The notes under the pieces were generated by a model. The model did not search any database. It was not told the origin of the DNA and worked only from the letters and a program-made list of their open reading frames with translations. Made by a program: the position numbers and the translations under genes. Positions 10,766-24,651 of a stretch of 64,000 nucleotides of DNA are shown here, one piece after another. Numbering within the stretch: position 1 is the stretch's first letter; every line of letters starts with the position of its first letter. Source of the stretch: Charina bottae (Eukaryota; Chordata; Lepidosauria; Squamata; Charinaidae); contig JALMGJ010000012.1 in NCBI GenBank assembly GCA_023362775.1, positions 19,171,501 through 19,235,500 on the forward strand, read 5' to 3'.

Positions 10766-12368
10766 CAGTGGGGCAAAAAAGTATTTAGTCAGCCACCAAT
10801 TGTGCAAGTTCTCCCACTTAAAAAGATGAGAGAGGCCTGTAATTGACATCATAGGTAGACCTCAACTATGAGAGACAAAATGAGAAAACAAATCCAGACA
10901 ATCACATTGTCTGATTTGGAAAGAATTTATTTGCAAATTATGGTGGAAAATAAGTATTTGGTCACCTACAAACAAGCAAGATTTCTGGCTCTCACAGACC
11001 TGTAACTTCTTCTTTACGAGGCTCCTCTGTCCTCCACTCATTACCTGTATTAATGGCACCTGTTTGAACATGTTATCAGTATAAAAGACACCTGTCCACA
11101 ACCTCAAACAGTCACACTCCAAACTCCACTATGGTGAAGACCAAAGAGCTGTCGAAGGACACCAGAAACAAAATTGTAGACCTGCACCAGGCTGGGAAGA
11201 CTGAATCTGCAATAGGCAAGCAGCTTGGTGTGAAGAAATCAACTGTGGGAGCAATAATTAGAAAATGGAAGACATACAAGACCACTGATAATCTCCCTTG
11301 ATCTGGGGCTCCACGCAAGATCTCACCCCGTGGGGTCAAAATGATCACAAGAACGGTGAGCAAAAATCCCAGAACCACATGGGGGGACCTAGTGAATGAC
11401 CTGCAGAGAGCTGGGACCAACGTAACAAAGGCTACCATCAGTAACACACTACGCCGCCAGGGACTCAGATCCTGCAGTGCCAGACGTGTCCCCCTGCTTA
11501 AGCCAGTACATGTCTGGGCCCATCTGAAGTTTGCTAGAGAGCATTTGGATGATCCAGAAGAGGATTGGGAGAATGTCATATGGTCAGATAAAACCAAAGT
11601 AGAACTGTTTGGTAGAAACATAACTCGTCGTGTTTGGAGGAGAGAGAATGCTGAGTTGCATCCAAAGAACACCATACCTACTGTGAAGCATGGGGGTGGC
11701 AACATCATGCTTTGGGGCTGTTTCTCTGCAAAGGGACCAGGACGACTGATCCGTGTACAGGAAAGAATGAATGGGGCCATGTATCGTGAGATTTTGAGTG
11801 CAAACCTCCTTCCATCAGCAAGGGCATTGAAGATGAAACGTGGCTGGGTGTTTCAGCATGACAATGATCCCAAACACACTGCCCGGGCAATGAAGGAGTG
11901 GCTTCGTAAGAAGCATTTCAAGGTCCTGGAGTGGCCTAGCCAGTCTCCAAATCTCAACCCCATAGAAAACCTTTGGAGGGAGTTGAAAGTCCGTGTTGCC
12001 CAGCGACAGCCCCAAAACATCACTGCTCTAGAGGAGATCTGCATGGAGGAATGGGCCAACATACCAGCAACAGTGTGTGCCAACCTTGTGAAGACTTACA
12101 GAAAACGTTTGACCTCTGTCATTGCCAACAAAGGATATATAACAAAGTATTGAGATGAACTTTTGATATTGACCAAATACTTATTTTCCACCATAATTTG
12201 CAAATAAATTCTTTCCAAATCAGACAATGTGATTGTCTGGATTTGTTTTCTCATTTTGTCTCTCATAGTTGAGGTCTACCTATGATGTCAATTACAGGCC
12301 TCTCTCATCTTTTTAAGTGGGAGAACTTGCACAATTGGTGGCTGACTAAATACTTTTTTGCCCCACTG
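10766..12368 (+). mobile_element. Tc1-type DNA transposon, near-complete
   Basis: A 1,603-bp element inserted at a TA dinucleotide (10764-10765 and 12369-12370). Inverted repeats of 199 bp (10766-10964 and 12170-12368) start CAGTGGGGCAAAAAAG. It lies in the ZFR intron between exons W4 and W5, in the same orientation as the gene. A second copy of the family sits at 63,562-64,000 on the - strand. The inverted arms are nearly identical to each other, indicating a fairly recent insertion. Confidence 0.95.
11131..12153 (+). pseudogene. Tc1 transposase, one in-frame stop
   Basis: A 340-codon frame starting [16 protein letters not shown] with a single TGA at 11299-11301 (codon 57), where related Tc1 proteins have Arg. 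CGA to TGA is the usual CpG-decay change. Codons 1-120 are the paired-like helix-turn-helix DNA-binding region. The DDE triad typical of Tc1 (as numbered in Sleeping Beauty) is present at D153 (WSD), D244 (HDND) and E279 (PIEN). No frameshift is seen. With this stop, initiation at 11131 would give only a 56-residue piece; the frame from the internal ATG at 11341 lacks most of the DNA-binding domain. The copy is therefore probably not autonomous. Confidence 0.93.
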
Positions 12369-12370
12369 TA

Positions 12371-13482
12371 CATGCCAGTCAGAAAATTCCTGTGAGCCTG
12401 TTATCAAAGCATGGCTCTTCCCTTCAGTGTATCATAAACCCCCTAAGATTTCACAAAGGTGCTGATAACTCATGGCCCACCTCAAGTCTCTTGGGATACA
12501 TATTTACACTTATCAATCTACTGGTAAGCTTTCCTTCCCTAGAACAGGAGGAGAGACATCGGAACCAGCCTGCAGACCTTACGACATCTTGTGTTCCTAA
12601 TCAACAGAAAAGCTATCTCATACCATTTTGGAAGGGTGCAATTTTGGACAGAGAGATTTTCTTTCCATGGGACTGAGGCCAGTCTATAGGGACTTCTTTC
12701 TGAAATCAGATGTCCGCTATTTCCCTCAAGGGACCTGCATCCACTTTTGAGTTCCTAAACTAACTCATGATGTGGTATTCATGGTACCAGTTGTGTCAAC
12801 ATGGTATCATGGAGCTAATAGTTATGTTCTCCAGAAAGAAGCTATTTATCATTCATTCAGGTTCAGGGATGCTAATTGAATGGGTGCTTTCTAGTGGTAT
12901 ATATTCTGGTATATCTCACTATCAGATGCCTCTTCCACAATAAGAAAATGGAAGACGAATTCACATTAAGGTCCTTTTTTTATAGTAGGGAAGCATCCAA
13001 GCCCATCCGAGTATTCATGCAAGGTGGGTGCAGGAGCCTTTCAAACTTCTCATAAGATGTGTCTCTGTATATAACAATACAAAAATATGACTAACCTGTT
13101 TTTCTACATTCAAATATCAAGCTATTAAGAGTCACAGTTTGTCATTCTGAAGGTCAGGATAGGCTCATTCTCACAATAACAGTTGCTAAAAGCCTGGTTT
13201 GCCAACTGAAGTGATTGGGAGGAGTTACCCACTGTAAGATGTAATTTTGTGCTATTAAATTTTCTATATTGCTAAGCCAAACTGTGTCTATTGAAATTAC
13301 ATGGACAATAACCGTTATTTTTAGAACATTTCAGCAGCCTCTGACTTTAAAAATCATGACATCTATCACAAATCCTGTACCCTATCAAAAGCAAACCTAA
13401 GAATTACCTCCTCTTGTTTACATACTTTTTTTAACACTTTGAATAATATAACATGTACTAATCTCCTTATTTTATATATTAG
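12371..13482. other. Intron right of Tc1, unidentified
   Basis: The part at 12,400-12,930 has a patchwork of frames, including a C-rich, Trp/Pro-containing + strand stretch, that may be an old retroelement; I could not name it. 13,000-13,482 shows nothing. Confidence 0.4.
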
Positions 13483-13701
<219 letters not shown>

Positions 13702-13814
13702 TAATTCCTTTTTTCATAGACTTCTTAAGTCAACTTTGAGCACCTGCTTTGTATAAGCATGTTTATAATTCCTGTTAAATCATCTATGAACTTTTTTTTT
13801 ATTAATGGTTCTAG

Positions 13815-14097
13815 GTGGTTAAGCTGCACACTAAACTTGGCAAACCCATTCCTTCCACCGAACCAAACGTCGTCACCCAGGCTACGTCAGCAACATCGTC
13901 TTCTAAGCCAGCAGCTGTTTCCTCAAATATCGCCACTGGCGGCAGCACTGTGAATTCTTCAGTTACGTCTTTGGCAGTGAAAATTCTTACTCCTTCTGCC
14001 AATGTGCTACTTAGTACAACAACAAACAACAAAGCTACAATAGTTCCAACTAACATTGCTGTAAAAAAGATATCTACGCCCAAAATTAACTTTGTTG
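13815..14097 (+). CDS. ZFR: ZFR exon W6, GC donor
   Basis: Begins [20 protein letters not shown] after a TTCTAG acceptor. The middle is a Ser/Thr/Asn-rich linker, the part least like human ZFR, and the end reads STPKINFVG with a split Gly codon. The only donor that keeps the frame is GCAAGT at 14098-14103. Using the GT at 14102 would put a stop shortly into the next exon. The next intron is therefore GC-AG. Confidence 0.93.
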
Positions 14098-15017
14098 GCA
14101 AGTATAGAAATCTTTATTGTGAAATTTAGCAAACTAACACTATAAACTTATTTATATGTAACTATAAAATTGCAGTATATTTTATATATCTAATTTGTTT
14201 TTGATTGCTAGTGACTGGGTTTTAGAATGAAGTTCTTTAACTGGACAGATATTTTCCATTCTATACCTTTCCCAGAAATATTTTTTTATTAAATAATTTT
14301 CAAAATTGCTAATCAAGTGCTGAGGAAAATTTTAATTAAATGCCAGATTTAATAACTTAGTCTTAGAAGTTGACCTTTCTAAAGCTTCTAAGCCATGTAG
14401 GGGTCCCCGACTTTAAAAAGTTCTACAGGCTTGTTGTGTTTAGAATTGGTAATTAGGGATGGAGCTAAAAGATCACTTGGTATTGCCCTCTTCATAACTG
14501 CTCTTCTTGAGAGTTAATCCAGCCTCTACATCTCTGCAGTGAGCTCTCCAGGGTCCTGATAGAACCCTGTAGGTTCTATTCCTGATAGAACCCTGTAGAG
14601 CTGTTTGTGGTTTAAGGATTCATGTACTTCCCCTGTTTGTAGATTTTTCCAAAATTCCCCAGCCAATCAGGTTATTGCTGAGAATTCTATAAAGCTACAC
14701 ATTTGGAGGACACCAAGCTCCAGAGGGTTGTTCAATCCATAGAACCAATTAGAACTGTTTTGTAGTCTTCAGCCAGGAAAAGAGATTCCAGAGTAATAGC
14801 CTTCTAAATGTCATTTGGGCAGTGTATTTTCAGTGGTTGACATAGATATAAATGATTGGACTTTCCTGGCAACTTTCTGTTTTATTTATTTTATTGGATT
14901 ATTTTTTTATATCCTGAATTATCTAAGTCTCCCAATGATTTACAAGAAATATATTAAAGCACAAAACCTAGTTAAGAATGGACAATCAGAAAACAAGTTT
15001 CTATGCTGCAGGGCAAC

Positions 15018-15294
15018 TGTCAGGCTGAGGCCAAGAATGACAGGTAATCAATACAGCCAAACTTCAGTTCTTTATTTGCTCACGCCATATAGACAGAATC
15101 TTGCCAGACTAAAGCTACTCAACCTAACCTAAAGGGAAATAACCTAGAAGGCTCTAGGGCAGGGCTATAATCTCTTTGTCTTCCCACATTCCAGCTGTGG
15201 ACTGTGTTTTCTCTTACCATGCTCCCCTCCTTCCTGGGAACCAGCTGCATTACTGTAGTCCATCACGTCAAACCTCCCAACCCCCTCAGCAAAC
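15018..15294 (-). mobile_element. LTR-like fragment, reverse orientation
   Basis: Starts TGTCAGGCTGAGG and shares its plan with the solo LTR at 27,572-27,837: TGTCAG start, a TTTATT (AATAAA on the - strand) about 60 bp in, then AGAATCTTGCC. A Tigger-like MITE follows immediately. No second LTR or internal region is seen. Confidence 0.4.
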
Positions 15295-15296
15295 TA

Positions 15297-15729
15297 CAGG
15301 TAGTCCTCAACTTACAACCACAATAGGGACCAGAAAATTCATCGTTAAGCGGTGTGGTCGTTAAGTGAGGCATCACATGACCACACCTGATTTTATTACT
15401 TTTTGCGGCAGTTAAGCAAATCACTGCAGTCATTAAGTGATCACATGGTTGTTAAGCGAACCACATGGTCGTTAAGTGAACCACACAGTTCCCCATTGAT
15501 TTTGCTTGTCAGAAGCCAGCTGGGAAGGTCACAAATGGCAATCGTGACCCTGGGATGCTACAACCGTCGTAAATACATGTCGGTTGCCAAGCACCCGAAT
15601 TTTGATCACATGGCCATGGGGACACTGCAACAGTTGTAAGTGCGATGACTAGTTGTAAGTCACTTTTTTCAGCGCCGTCCTAACTTCAAGCAGTCGCTAA
15701 ATGAATGGTTGTAAGTCGAGGACTACCTC
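15297..15729. mobile_element. Tigger-like MITE, copy 3
   Basis: Ends CAGGTAGTCCTCAACTTAC and the complement of GTAAGTCGAGGACTACCTC, inserted at TA (15295-15296 and 15730-15731). Internal sequence is full of short inverted GTTAAGCGA/GTGGTCGTTAAG modules. 433 bp, no transposase. The short terminal repeats and TA target suggest the Tc1/mariner (pogo/Tigger) superfamily. Confidence 0.8.
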
Positions 15730-15787
15730 TATGGAAAGGATTATTTGTGGGTGATAGTCATTTTCCCTTTATACTATTTTATATTAG

Positions 15788-15981
15788 GTGGCAATAAATT
15801 ACAGACAACAGGAAGCAAAGTGGATGAAATGAAAGCTGTAGAAAATATCAAGAGTACCCCTGTTGCCACAGTACAAATGCAGGAAACTAAACCAGATACA
15901 TCTGCTGAACCTGTAACTCCTACAGCTCTTGCTGCTTTGCAGAGTGAGGTCCAGCCTGTTGGTCATGACTATGTGGAAGAG
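15788..15981 (+). CDS. ZFR: ZFR exon W7
   Basis: Opens with the last two bases of the Gly codon split by the GC-AG intron, then [20 protein letters not shown], and ends PVGHDYVEE before GTATTA. Linker between fingers 2 and 3. 194 bp. Confidence 0.95.
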
Positions 15982-17246
<1,265 letters not shown>

Positions 17247-18299
17247 TGATTTATATGACATTTCCAATACATATACACGCTTATTGAAAAGGTATTTGGC
17301 TGCATATTGTAAGACTTATTTCATACAAAGAAAATTTAGAATCAGCAATCTGAAACAGCATCCTTTGTTTTGAATAATTCTCCACTGCTGTCACTACAGT
17401 ACTGATGCATATTCACTGTTACACTTACTGTTTGACAAAAAAAGGCTATAACAGTGAGATATCAGTAGCTCTGGAAGACAGAAGGGTAGGCAGCATCTGA
17501 CAAGAAAACATTTAATCATGAATATAGTTTGCTAGTTCACCCTAAAACAATTCTAAGCATTTTTGTATCATGCTCCAGGATGCTTCAGAGCTACAATATG
17601 CAATGAAAGTAAAATTCTTTAAGGCTATTACTAATTTCTTAGAAAGATTTGTATTTCTAATTTCACAGAGTATATAAGCTCTTCATTCTAGGGCATGCAC
17701 AGAACAAAACAATAACAAAAGTTTTGATACAAGCTGAAAACAAAATAACCCCACTAGAATATTTTGAGTGGGATTTTTCCTATAAAATACATTCAGAATG
17801 TGGCATGTTGCACTATATGGAATAAGGAGTATTTAAAACAAGCCTGTTTTCCCTTGTTTTTCGTCCTAAAGCCAGTACACCATATTGAATGCTACCTGCC
17901 ACCCTATGCACAGAAAAACCTGTTTTTAAAAATAAACCTGTAAAGGCAACACTTAAGCATCCTTTTTGTAGCCTGCCTCTACAAGCACCTACAAATCTGG
18001 GCCTAGCAAAAACTCAGCAATTGATTCACTTTAATATGGCTAATATAGCTACAATAAATATAAACTTGCCTGCCTCTTGGATTCAGACTTCTTTCAAGTT
18101 TACATGCATAGTGTACAATTCTTGCATTTGATAGCTTGCATCAAAGCTCAATAAGCAAATAAAGCAACATTGGTTTTGGCATTGGATATCCTAAAATCTC
18201 AGCATCCTGGTAACGCTGTCTGTAAAGCACATGAACATTGCTACTTTTACATTTGGCATCCTGTATGAAAAAGAACGCAAAATTCACACACAGTGCACA

Positions 18300-18582
18300 A
18301 CATTATATTTATTGTTAATGGTCCCTCAAGACCTGGTTATGCCAGCAGGCCTGGGGACCCTGGGGGACGGGTCAACTAGTGAGGTGGCTCTGTTATTATT
18401 AACATCCCTTTTGTCTACTTTTTTATCTGTCTGTTTTTAGTTCTGTTTTATAGTTTTAATTTTTTTAATAATGTACTGGTTTTAGTTATTTATTGTTTTA
18501 GCTTTGTTGTACGCCGCCCAGAGTCGTTTGTTTTGTGAGATGGGCAGCTATATAAATACAACAAATAAATAAATAAATGCAT
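18300..18582 (+). mobile_element. CR1/L2-type LINE 3' end
   Basis: Contains the tail GTACGCCGCCCAGAGTC...GAGATGGGCAGCTATATAAAT and (AAAT)n. 5'-truncated, lying in the intron between W8 and W9. Confidence 0.65.
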
Positions 18583-19213
18583 TAAAACTTCCAAACTCTT
18601 TCATAGTTTAAAATAGCAGTAAACTTAGTTATCAGTCAGGCATCAGTTTATGCTTAAGTGACTCTCCCTGTCCTTCCTCTTAGTTAGCTTCAGTGAATGA
18701 CATCAAGGAACCTGCAGTAAGATGGAGGTATTTAAAAAAAAACAAGAACAAACTTAATAAACCAGCCCTTTTTGTCCCAGGCTTTTGACGAAAACCGAAA
18801 GGGAGAATTTGTTCCAAAATTAGAACACTCAAAATGGTGCTCTTAGCTCATACTTTAGGCTGCACACCCCTACTGTATTTTGTTGGTTTTGTTGTCCTTT
18901 TTTCTTCCTTATTGTTAAAAATGTAAAATATATGCTGTTGGAAACAATTATATACACCCATCTATTTTGAGTATCCGCTTTCTTCTCCTTACCCACAAAT
19001 CATGATGGCTGATTAACATATAAAACTATTCATATGTGAAACAAAATGAAGAAAGAATGTTACTATAGCTTACTACTTGCTCCTTAAAACATGTAAGGGA
19101 TTACATGTATATGTGAAGTTGCAGTTTTAACATTGTGTAAATAATTGGCTTTTCCCATGGAAAATAAGTCTTAGATAAATGTGCAATATTCAAAATCTTC
19201 ATATTTAAAACAG

Positions 19214-19359
19214 AAAAAAGTAAATCCAGACCTACAAGTAGAAGTGAAACCTAGCATCCGGGCAAGGAAGATACAAGAAGAAAAGATGAGAAAGCAAATG
19301 CAGAAAGAAGAATATTGGAGAAGGCGTGAAGAAGAAGAACGATGGAGAATGGAAATGAG
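19214..19359 (+). CDS. ZFR: ZFR exon W9
   Basis: Encodes [20 protein letters not shown] and a highly charged helical segment rich in E, K, R, Q and M ([20 protein letters not shown]), probably a coiled coil preceding the DZF domain. Ends with AG of an Arg codon, donor GTAGTA. 146 bp. Confidence 0.96.
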
Positions 19360-19566
19360 GTAGTATGCCAGCTAGCTTAACACAATTCATGCTCGGTTGA
19401 ACTTTTTTTTTTTGGTGAGAGGGTTCTTGTGGATGTTCAAGGACCATGTTTAACTGATAAGAATCCCCTCTTTCCAAAAGGAAAGAATCCTTCATAGTTT
19501 GGGCCCATGTGAGAGAGACAGACAGACAAATATTTAATATACTGTGATTTGGTTTGTATACTTCAG

Positions 19567-19729
19567 GCGGTATGAGGAAGACATGTACTGGAGGAGGATG
19601 GAAGATGAACAGCATCACTGGGATGATCGTCGTAGAATACCTGAAGGAGGATATCCTCATGGGCCTCCTGGCCCTCTTGGACTACTTGGCGTTAGACCAG
19701 GAATGCCACCACAGCCACAGGGACCAGCT
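19567..19729 (+). CDS. ZFR: ZFR exon W10
   Basis: Continues the charged helix ([20 protein letters not shown]) and passes into a Gly/Pro-rich hinge ([20 protein letters not shown]). Donor GCT|GTGAGT, phase 0. The exon's first base completes the Arg codon of W9. Confidence 0.96.
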
Positions 19730-20475
19730 GTGAGTACTCATTTACTTAAAACATGACACGTGTGATACCAACTCTTTGTATAACTGGCCTGCATTTGTTT
19801 TAGGGTTGTTTCCTATTGGAAGATCTTACTGTACAGCAACAAGTTATGTTAATGCTTATTTTAGCAAAGAAGCATTGTATGAGAAAGGGTAGCTTTTGTG
19901 ACTTTTCAATTGTATTTTGTTCTGGCTCTTGAGAAATTATAGAACTTTAATAGCCTATTGCAACCACTTAAATTGCTCAGAATGCTCTATACAATCCACT
20001 TTCCCTTAGGCTCTCTGAGCAAAGAGACACAGATGTTACATTTTGCCGCTGCTGAGCTGCAGGACCTGGATGGCTCCTAAAGCTAATGCACTGAATATAG
20101 TCACCTAAGCGCAAAGGTCCATGAGTTCAATTCTCAGTAGAGGGTTTGAATCCCACAGAATTACTTCTGGCTACCCACATCTAATGAAACCAGTAATGTG
20201 GTCAAAGTAATTGCTTGTACAGTATCTGTAACAGATATCATGGTTGCTAGAAATCAATTTGTCTGGTTATAATGGCATTGTTCATTAGTGGAAAATACCA
20301 GTTTTGTCTGTTTCTATCATACATTTGCTACCACAGACTTTGAAGAGATGGAGACTCAGAATGTCAGCCAGGGTTGCACAGTACATCTTGGCTACCAAAC
20401 CTTAGCTAACTCTGAATTCATCTTTACTGTGTGTGCATGCGCACATATGCATGCACATGCACCTTTGAATCAATG

Positions 20476-20686
20476 TTGATTCCTGGCATCTGCCTGGACT
20501 AGTCCCTGGAGTTTTCTTGGCAAGATTTTAGAAGTGGTTTGCCATTGCCTCCTTCCTAGGGCTGAGAGAGAGTGACTGGCCCAATGTCACCCAGCTGGCT
20601 TTGTGCCTAAGGCGGGACTAGACGGTCTCCTGGTTTCTAACCTGGTGCCTTAACCACTACACCAAACTAGCTCTCTCACTCTGAAA
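20476..20686 (-). mobile_element. tRNA-derived SINE, long-body type
   Basis: On the - strand the head carries a box-A-like AGTTTGGTGTAGTGGTTAAGG and a decayed box B, then the body with GGTGACATTGGGCCAGTCAC and a tail including AACTGCAGGGACTAG-like sequence. Other copies: 38,262-38,495; 51,425-51,770 (split); 52,485-52,812 (split). Confidence 0.7.
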
Positions 20687-22065
20687 TCTAATCCCCATGA
20701 AACCAGTGTATTGTAGCATGTACTAAAATTGTGTTAAATCTTGGTTATTATATAGCATGGTGACTGTATGATTTATTCCACAACTTCAACAAGCTTAATT
20801 TCCTTTAAAAATTATATGACTATTAGCTTTTTTACTGTCACATTATTTTCTATAGGCAAAAATATTAAACAGTATTCTGGTAGTAAATTAAGAGATTACA
20901 ATTCATTTGTAAGAAACTGTATTGTAAAAATGAAGATTGCTATTGGAAATACCTTTGTAGCATGACTGCTATCATATCATGATTATATCTGAGCTCCTTT
21001 GAACTCATTGATGTCAACTTCTGATATGTATAGATTCAACTTATGAAACACACTGAATATTTAGTAACAGGCTTTTCTTCCACCAAAAAAAAAAATCCAT
21101 TCTACAGATTTTAATTTTAAAGTTTCTCTTAAGTCAAGATTGACTACATATATGTGTCCATTTTGTTTTCTTAGCAGCAATATGGAAGTGGCTTTTCATT
21201 TCCTTTGTTCCAGATGTTTTTCAGTATCCAAGTATCCTCAGACCTTGGATTTCCTTTTGATCTCCTATCCAGTTATCCAAGGCTAGTCCCACTTAGCTTT
21301 TCCAGGGTGAGCCCAGGTGCTACACACCTAAAGTTAAGCTGCACTCCTAGAAGATTTTACTTAGAAGTACAAAAATCTCACAAATAAGATTTGCTACCAT
21401 TTAAATTGTTAGACTGAAGTAACTACATCAGGAAAAATACTGCTGTTGTATTACAATCACTTTAAGCTTTTTTAGGCTAGTAGCTTGAAATAGTAGAACT
21501 AAACTCGATTTTCTTTCAGTTACTGCAAGAGTGGCAGATAAATAAAATTTATCAAATAAAAATTAAGCCCCACATGCCTTAATTTTTTTTTAAGCTGAAA
21601 TCTTTGCTTATTCCAATTGTTCATCCACATCTATGCTAATCAAGCATTCTTTAACACAAAGACTGCCTCAGATTTCTTTATCTTCATATCTTTTGATTTT
21701 TAATTAATCATGAGAGCTAATTGGCCTTTACAGCCACTTACGGATCCACCGTTAAAATTTTACCTTTGGAAGACAATCTTACTCGGCTACGAGTGATCGC
21801 CAATGATTTGAAGCCCATTCTTTAACACCTCATTTCCTTCCCTGAGCAGAAAAGCCCAGTTCCAATATTGCCCTTGTGAGTGGTTTATGTGGAAAACTTA
21901 TGCCAACTATTTGTAATGTTCATATTTTTAAGAGTATACAAGCCTTCTTGATCTTTTCTTCTAAAGAGTGAGATAGTATTTGAAATGAGTAGCAAGTATT
22001 GGAAAGTAGTAAAGCACAATTATTTGGGAAGCTAACTGAACTTAAGAATCAATTTCTCTTTGTAG

Positions 22066-22359
<294 letters not shown>

Positions 22360-22508
22360 TAATACAAAATAGAACCACAATTTGTGCTTGGGATGACAAC
22401 ACTGCCCTGAATTCCTGTCTGCTTATTGTGAACCTATTATCAGGATTCTTGTTTACTATTAATTCCAAGGTCTGTACCTAGATATCCTGGTTTCTGTGAT
22501 CAGAGTAC

Positions 22509-22955
22509 ACGTAGTTAGGACCACTTGTTCAGGGACCGCTCAGTTACGATGGTGCTGAACAAGAGGGACTATGACCAGTCTGTGAAGTTGTGGCTGTCGC
22601 AGCATCCCCACGGTCACGTGATCACGATCCGGGTGCACAGTGCCTGGCTTGCGATTACAACCTCGCAGCGAGCTGCAGCCCCATGATTGTGATTTCCAAT
22701 GTTCCCTGCTGGCTTCCCACAAGCAAAGCCAGTGGGGAAGCCGGCTGGAAGCTGCTCCCGCTCTTGCTGCTTTTTTGCCTGCCCGCGGTACCCCTTCCCC
22801 CCCGCAGCACCTGCACACTGACCTCTACTCCAGAGCGCCTACCCGCAGCACCCCACCTTCACCCCACTGCAGGACCCGCGCTCTGGAGCATCTGCCTATG
22901 GCACCTCCCCACAGCACCCGCGCACCCGCCAGCCTGCTTGCCCGGGAGTCCTGTA
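22509..22955. mobile_element. Tigger-like MITE, degenerate copy 4
   Basis: Shares internal modules with copies at 2270, 15,297 and 26,010 (CAGCATCCCCACGGTCACGTG, GGCTTCCCACAAGCAAAGCC) and then a GC-rich block of CCCGCAGCACC modules. Clean termini are lost. Open frames across it are not genes. Confidence 0.5.
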
Positions 22956-23388
22956 TTGTATTTGCTTTGGTATGTATGGTTCTGAGCAATTTATCTTCAG
23001 TTTTAAGAAAAAATACACATGGGAGCAAAAATATGAAAGAGTGCTAAGTTGTCTATAAATAAAGTTTTCATGCCTTTTAGCCGGATTTCTTAGAAGTATC
23101 AGACAAACCATTGCTGAAGACAGAAGTTTTATTTTAAAGTTAGTATTTTACGTATTCAGTAATTGGTGTCTTTCTGTTTTATCCCTATCACATCTCTTAA
23201 TCCTGCTCACTGTTTTCTGTCATGTCCAATTTTTGAACGTGGTTCTTGGCATATCACACAAGACATGATGCAAAAAATGTTGCTTACCCTGATCTAGAAT
23301 ATAATACGTATTGAATTTCTATTGCTTTATTAATACTTTCTTAATGACAATGAAAATCGGTTATACTTCGCTTCTAATGGAAGCTTAA

Positions 23389-23592
<204 letters not shown>

Positions 23593-23739
23593 TAAAGATT
23601 CTGACAGTAAATGAAATCCCTCTCATTTATTTTAAAGCAGGTAAATTAATTACGAGCTATTTTTCAAATAGAAGTAATTACAGCACAACAGTGTTATACT
23701 CTATGTCTAGCAAGATTTGTACTATTTGTTGGAGTAGAG

Positions 23740-24039
23740 CAGAGCTTTCCAAACTCTCTGTCGCGACACAAAAGTGTGTCGCCTGTGGGGCCCAGATGTG
23801 TCGCGTCAAAACCTGGAAGCGCTGATGGCGCGCCACCGGGCCATCAGCGCTTCCGGGTTTTCCCACGGCGACACACGAAAATCCGAAAGCGCCGCAACCA
23901 CGGTGGTGCGCAAAAATTGAAAGCGGCAGCAGCGCTTCAGGGTTTTTGTGCGCTGCTGCAACGGCACTTCCGGGTTTTCCCGCAGTGACACACCAACGGC
24001 GGTTGGTGTGTCGCCGCGGGAAAACTTTGGAAAGCCCTG
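23740..24039. mobile_element. hAT MITE, GCTTTCCAAAC family, copy 3
   Basis: 300-bp element with exact 8-bp duplication GAGTAGAG (23732-23739 and 24040-24047). Core contains repeated CCGGGTTTTCCC and GGTGTGTCGCC modules in both orientations. Non-coding. Confidence 0.92.
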
Positions 24040-24651
24040 GAGTAGAGGGTAAGAGTAACCCAAAGTTCTGGAAAATGGCAACTGGAAAGGGTTTTTTATT
24101 TCTTTTCACTGTTTTGAAATGAAAAAACAAATACTTTGGAAGAGATTTTTAAGCTTAAAGTGATCTTCTTTCCCTCATAATGTAAATTTGTAGGGTCTCA
24201 AGAAGACCAGTAGCCACTTCTTGCCTAATACCTCATTTTTCCCCTCCTTTCCCTTCCATTTTCCCATCTCGAGTGCTGCATTCAGCATTCCATAGATCGT
24301 GGAAAAGAGAGATGTTATTCCTTGTAATTTATAATTTAATATCCATGAGTATCTTATTTTTAGGTAATGCCATTTTGCCTGCAAGATTTTAAACACATGA
24401 CCACCCAAGTTGGGTATTAAAGGGAATTATTTATTTCATATTCTATTAACAATTATATCTTTAATGTACTGAATATGTTTCAGTGTATATATTTGAAGCA
24501 AATGCACAATAAACCAAATAAAAATAATAAAATAAATGCACAATAAAAATGCACAATAAACAGCCCGGAAGACCCACAACAGCACAATAAACCCTTAAAC
24601 CAGTTTAAAACATGAGTTTGTGCTTCTGCTGTAAAATCAGAGGGAGGCCGA

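Noticed and set aside
14102..14107. GT donor GTATAG as an alternative to the GC donor of exon W6
   Set aside because: Joining here creates a stop within a few codons of W7 and destroys the conserved Gly-Gly.
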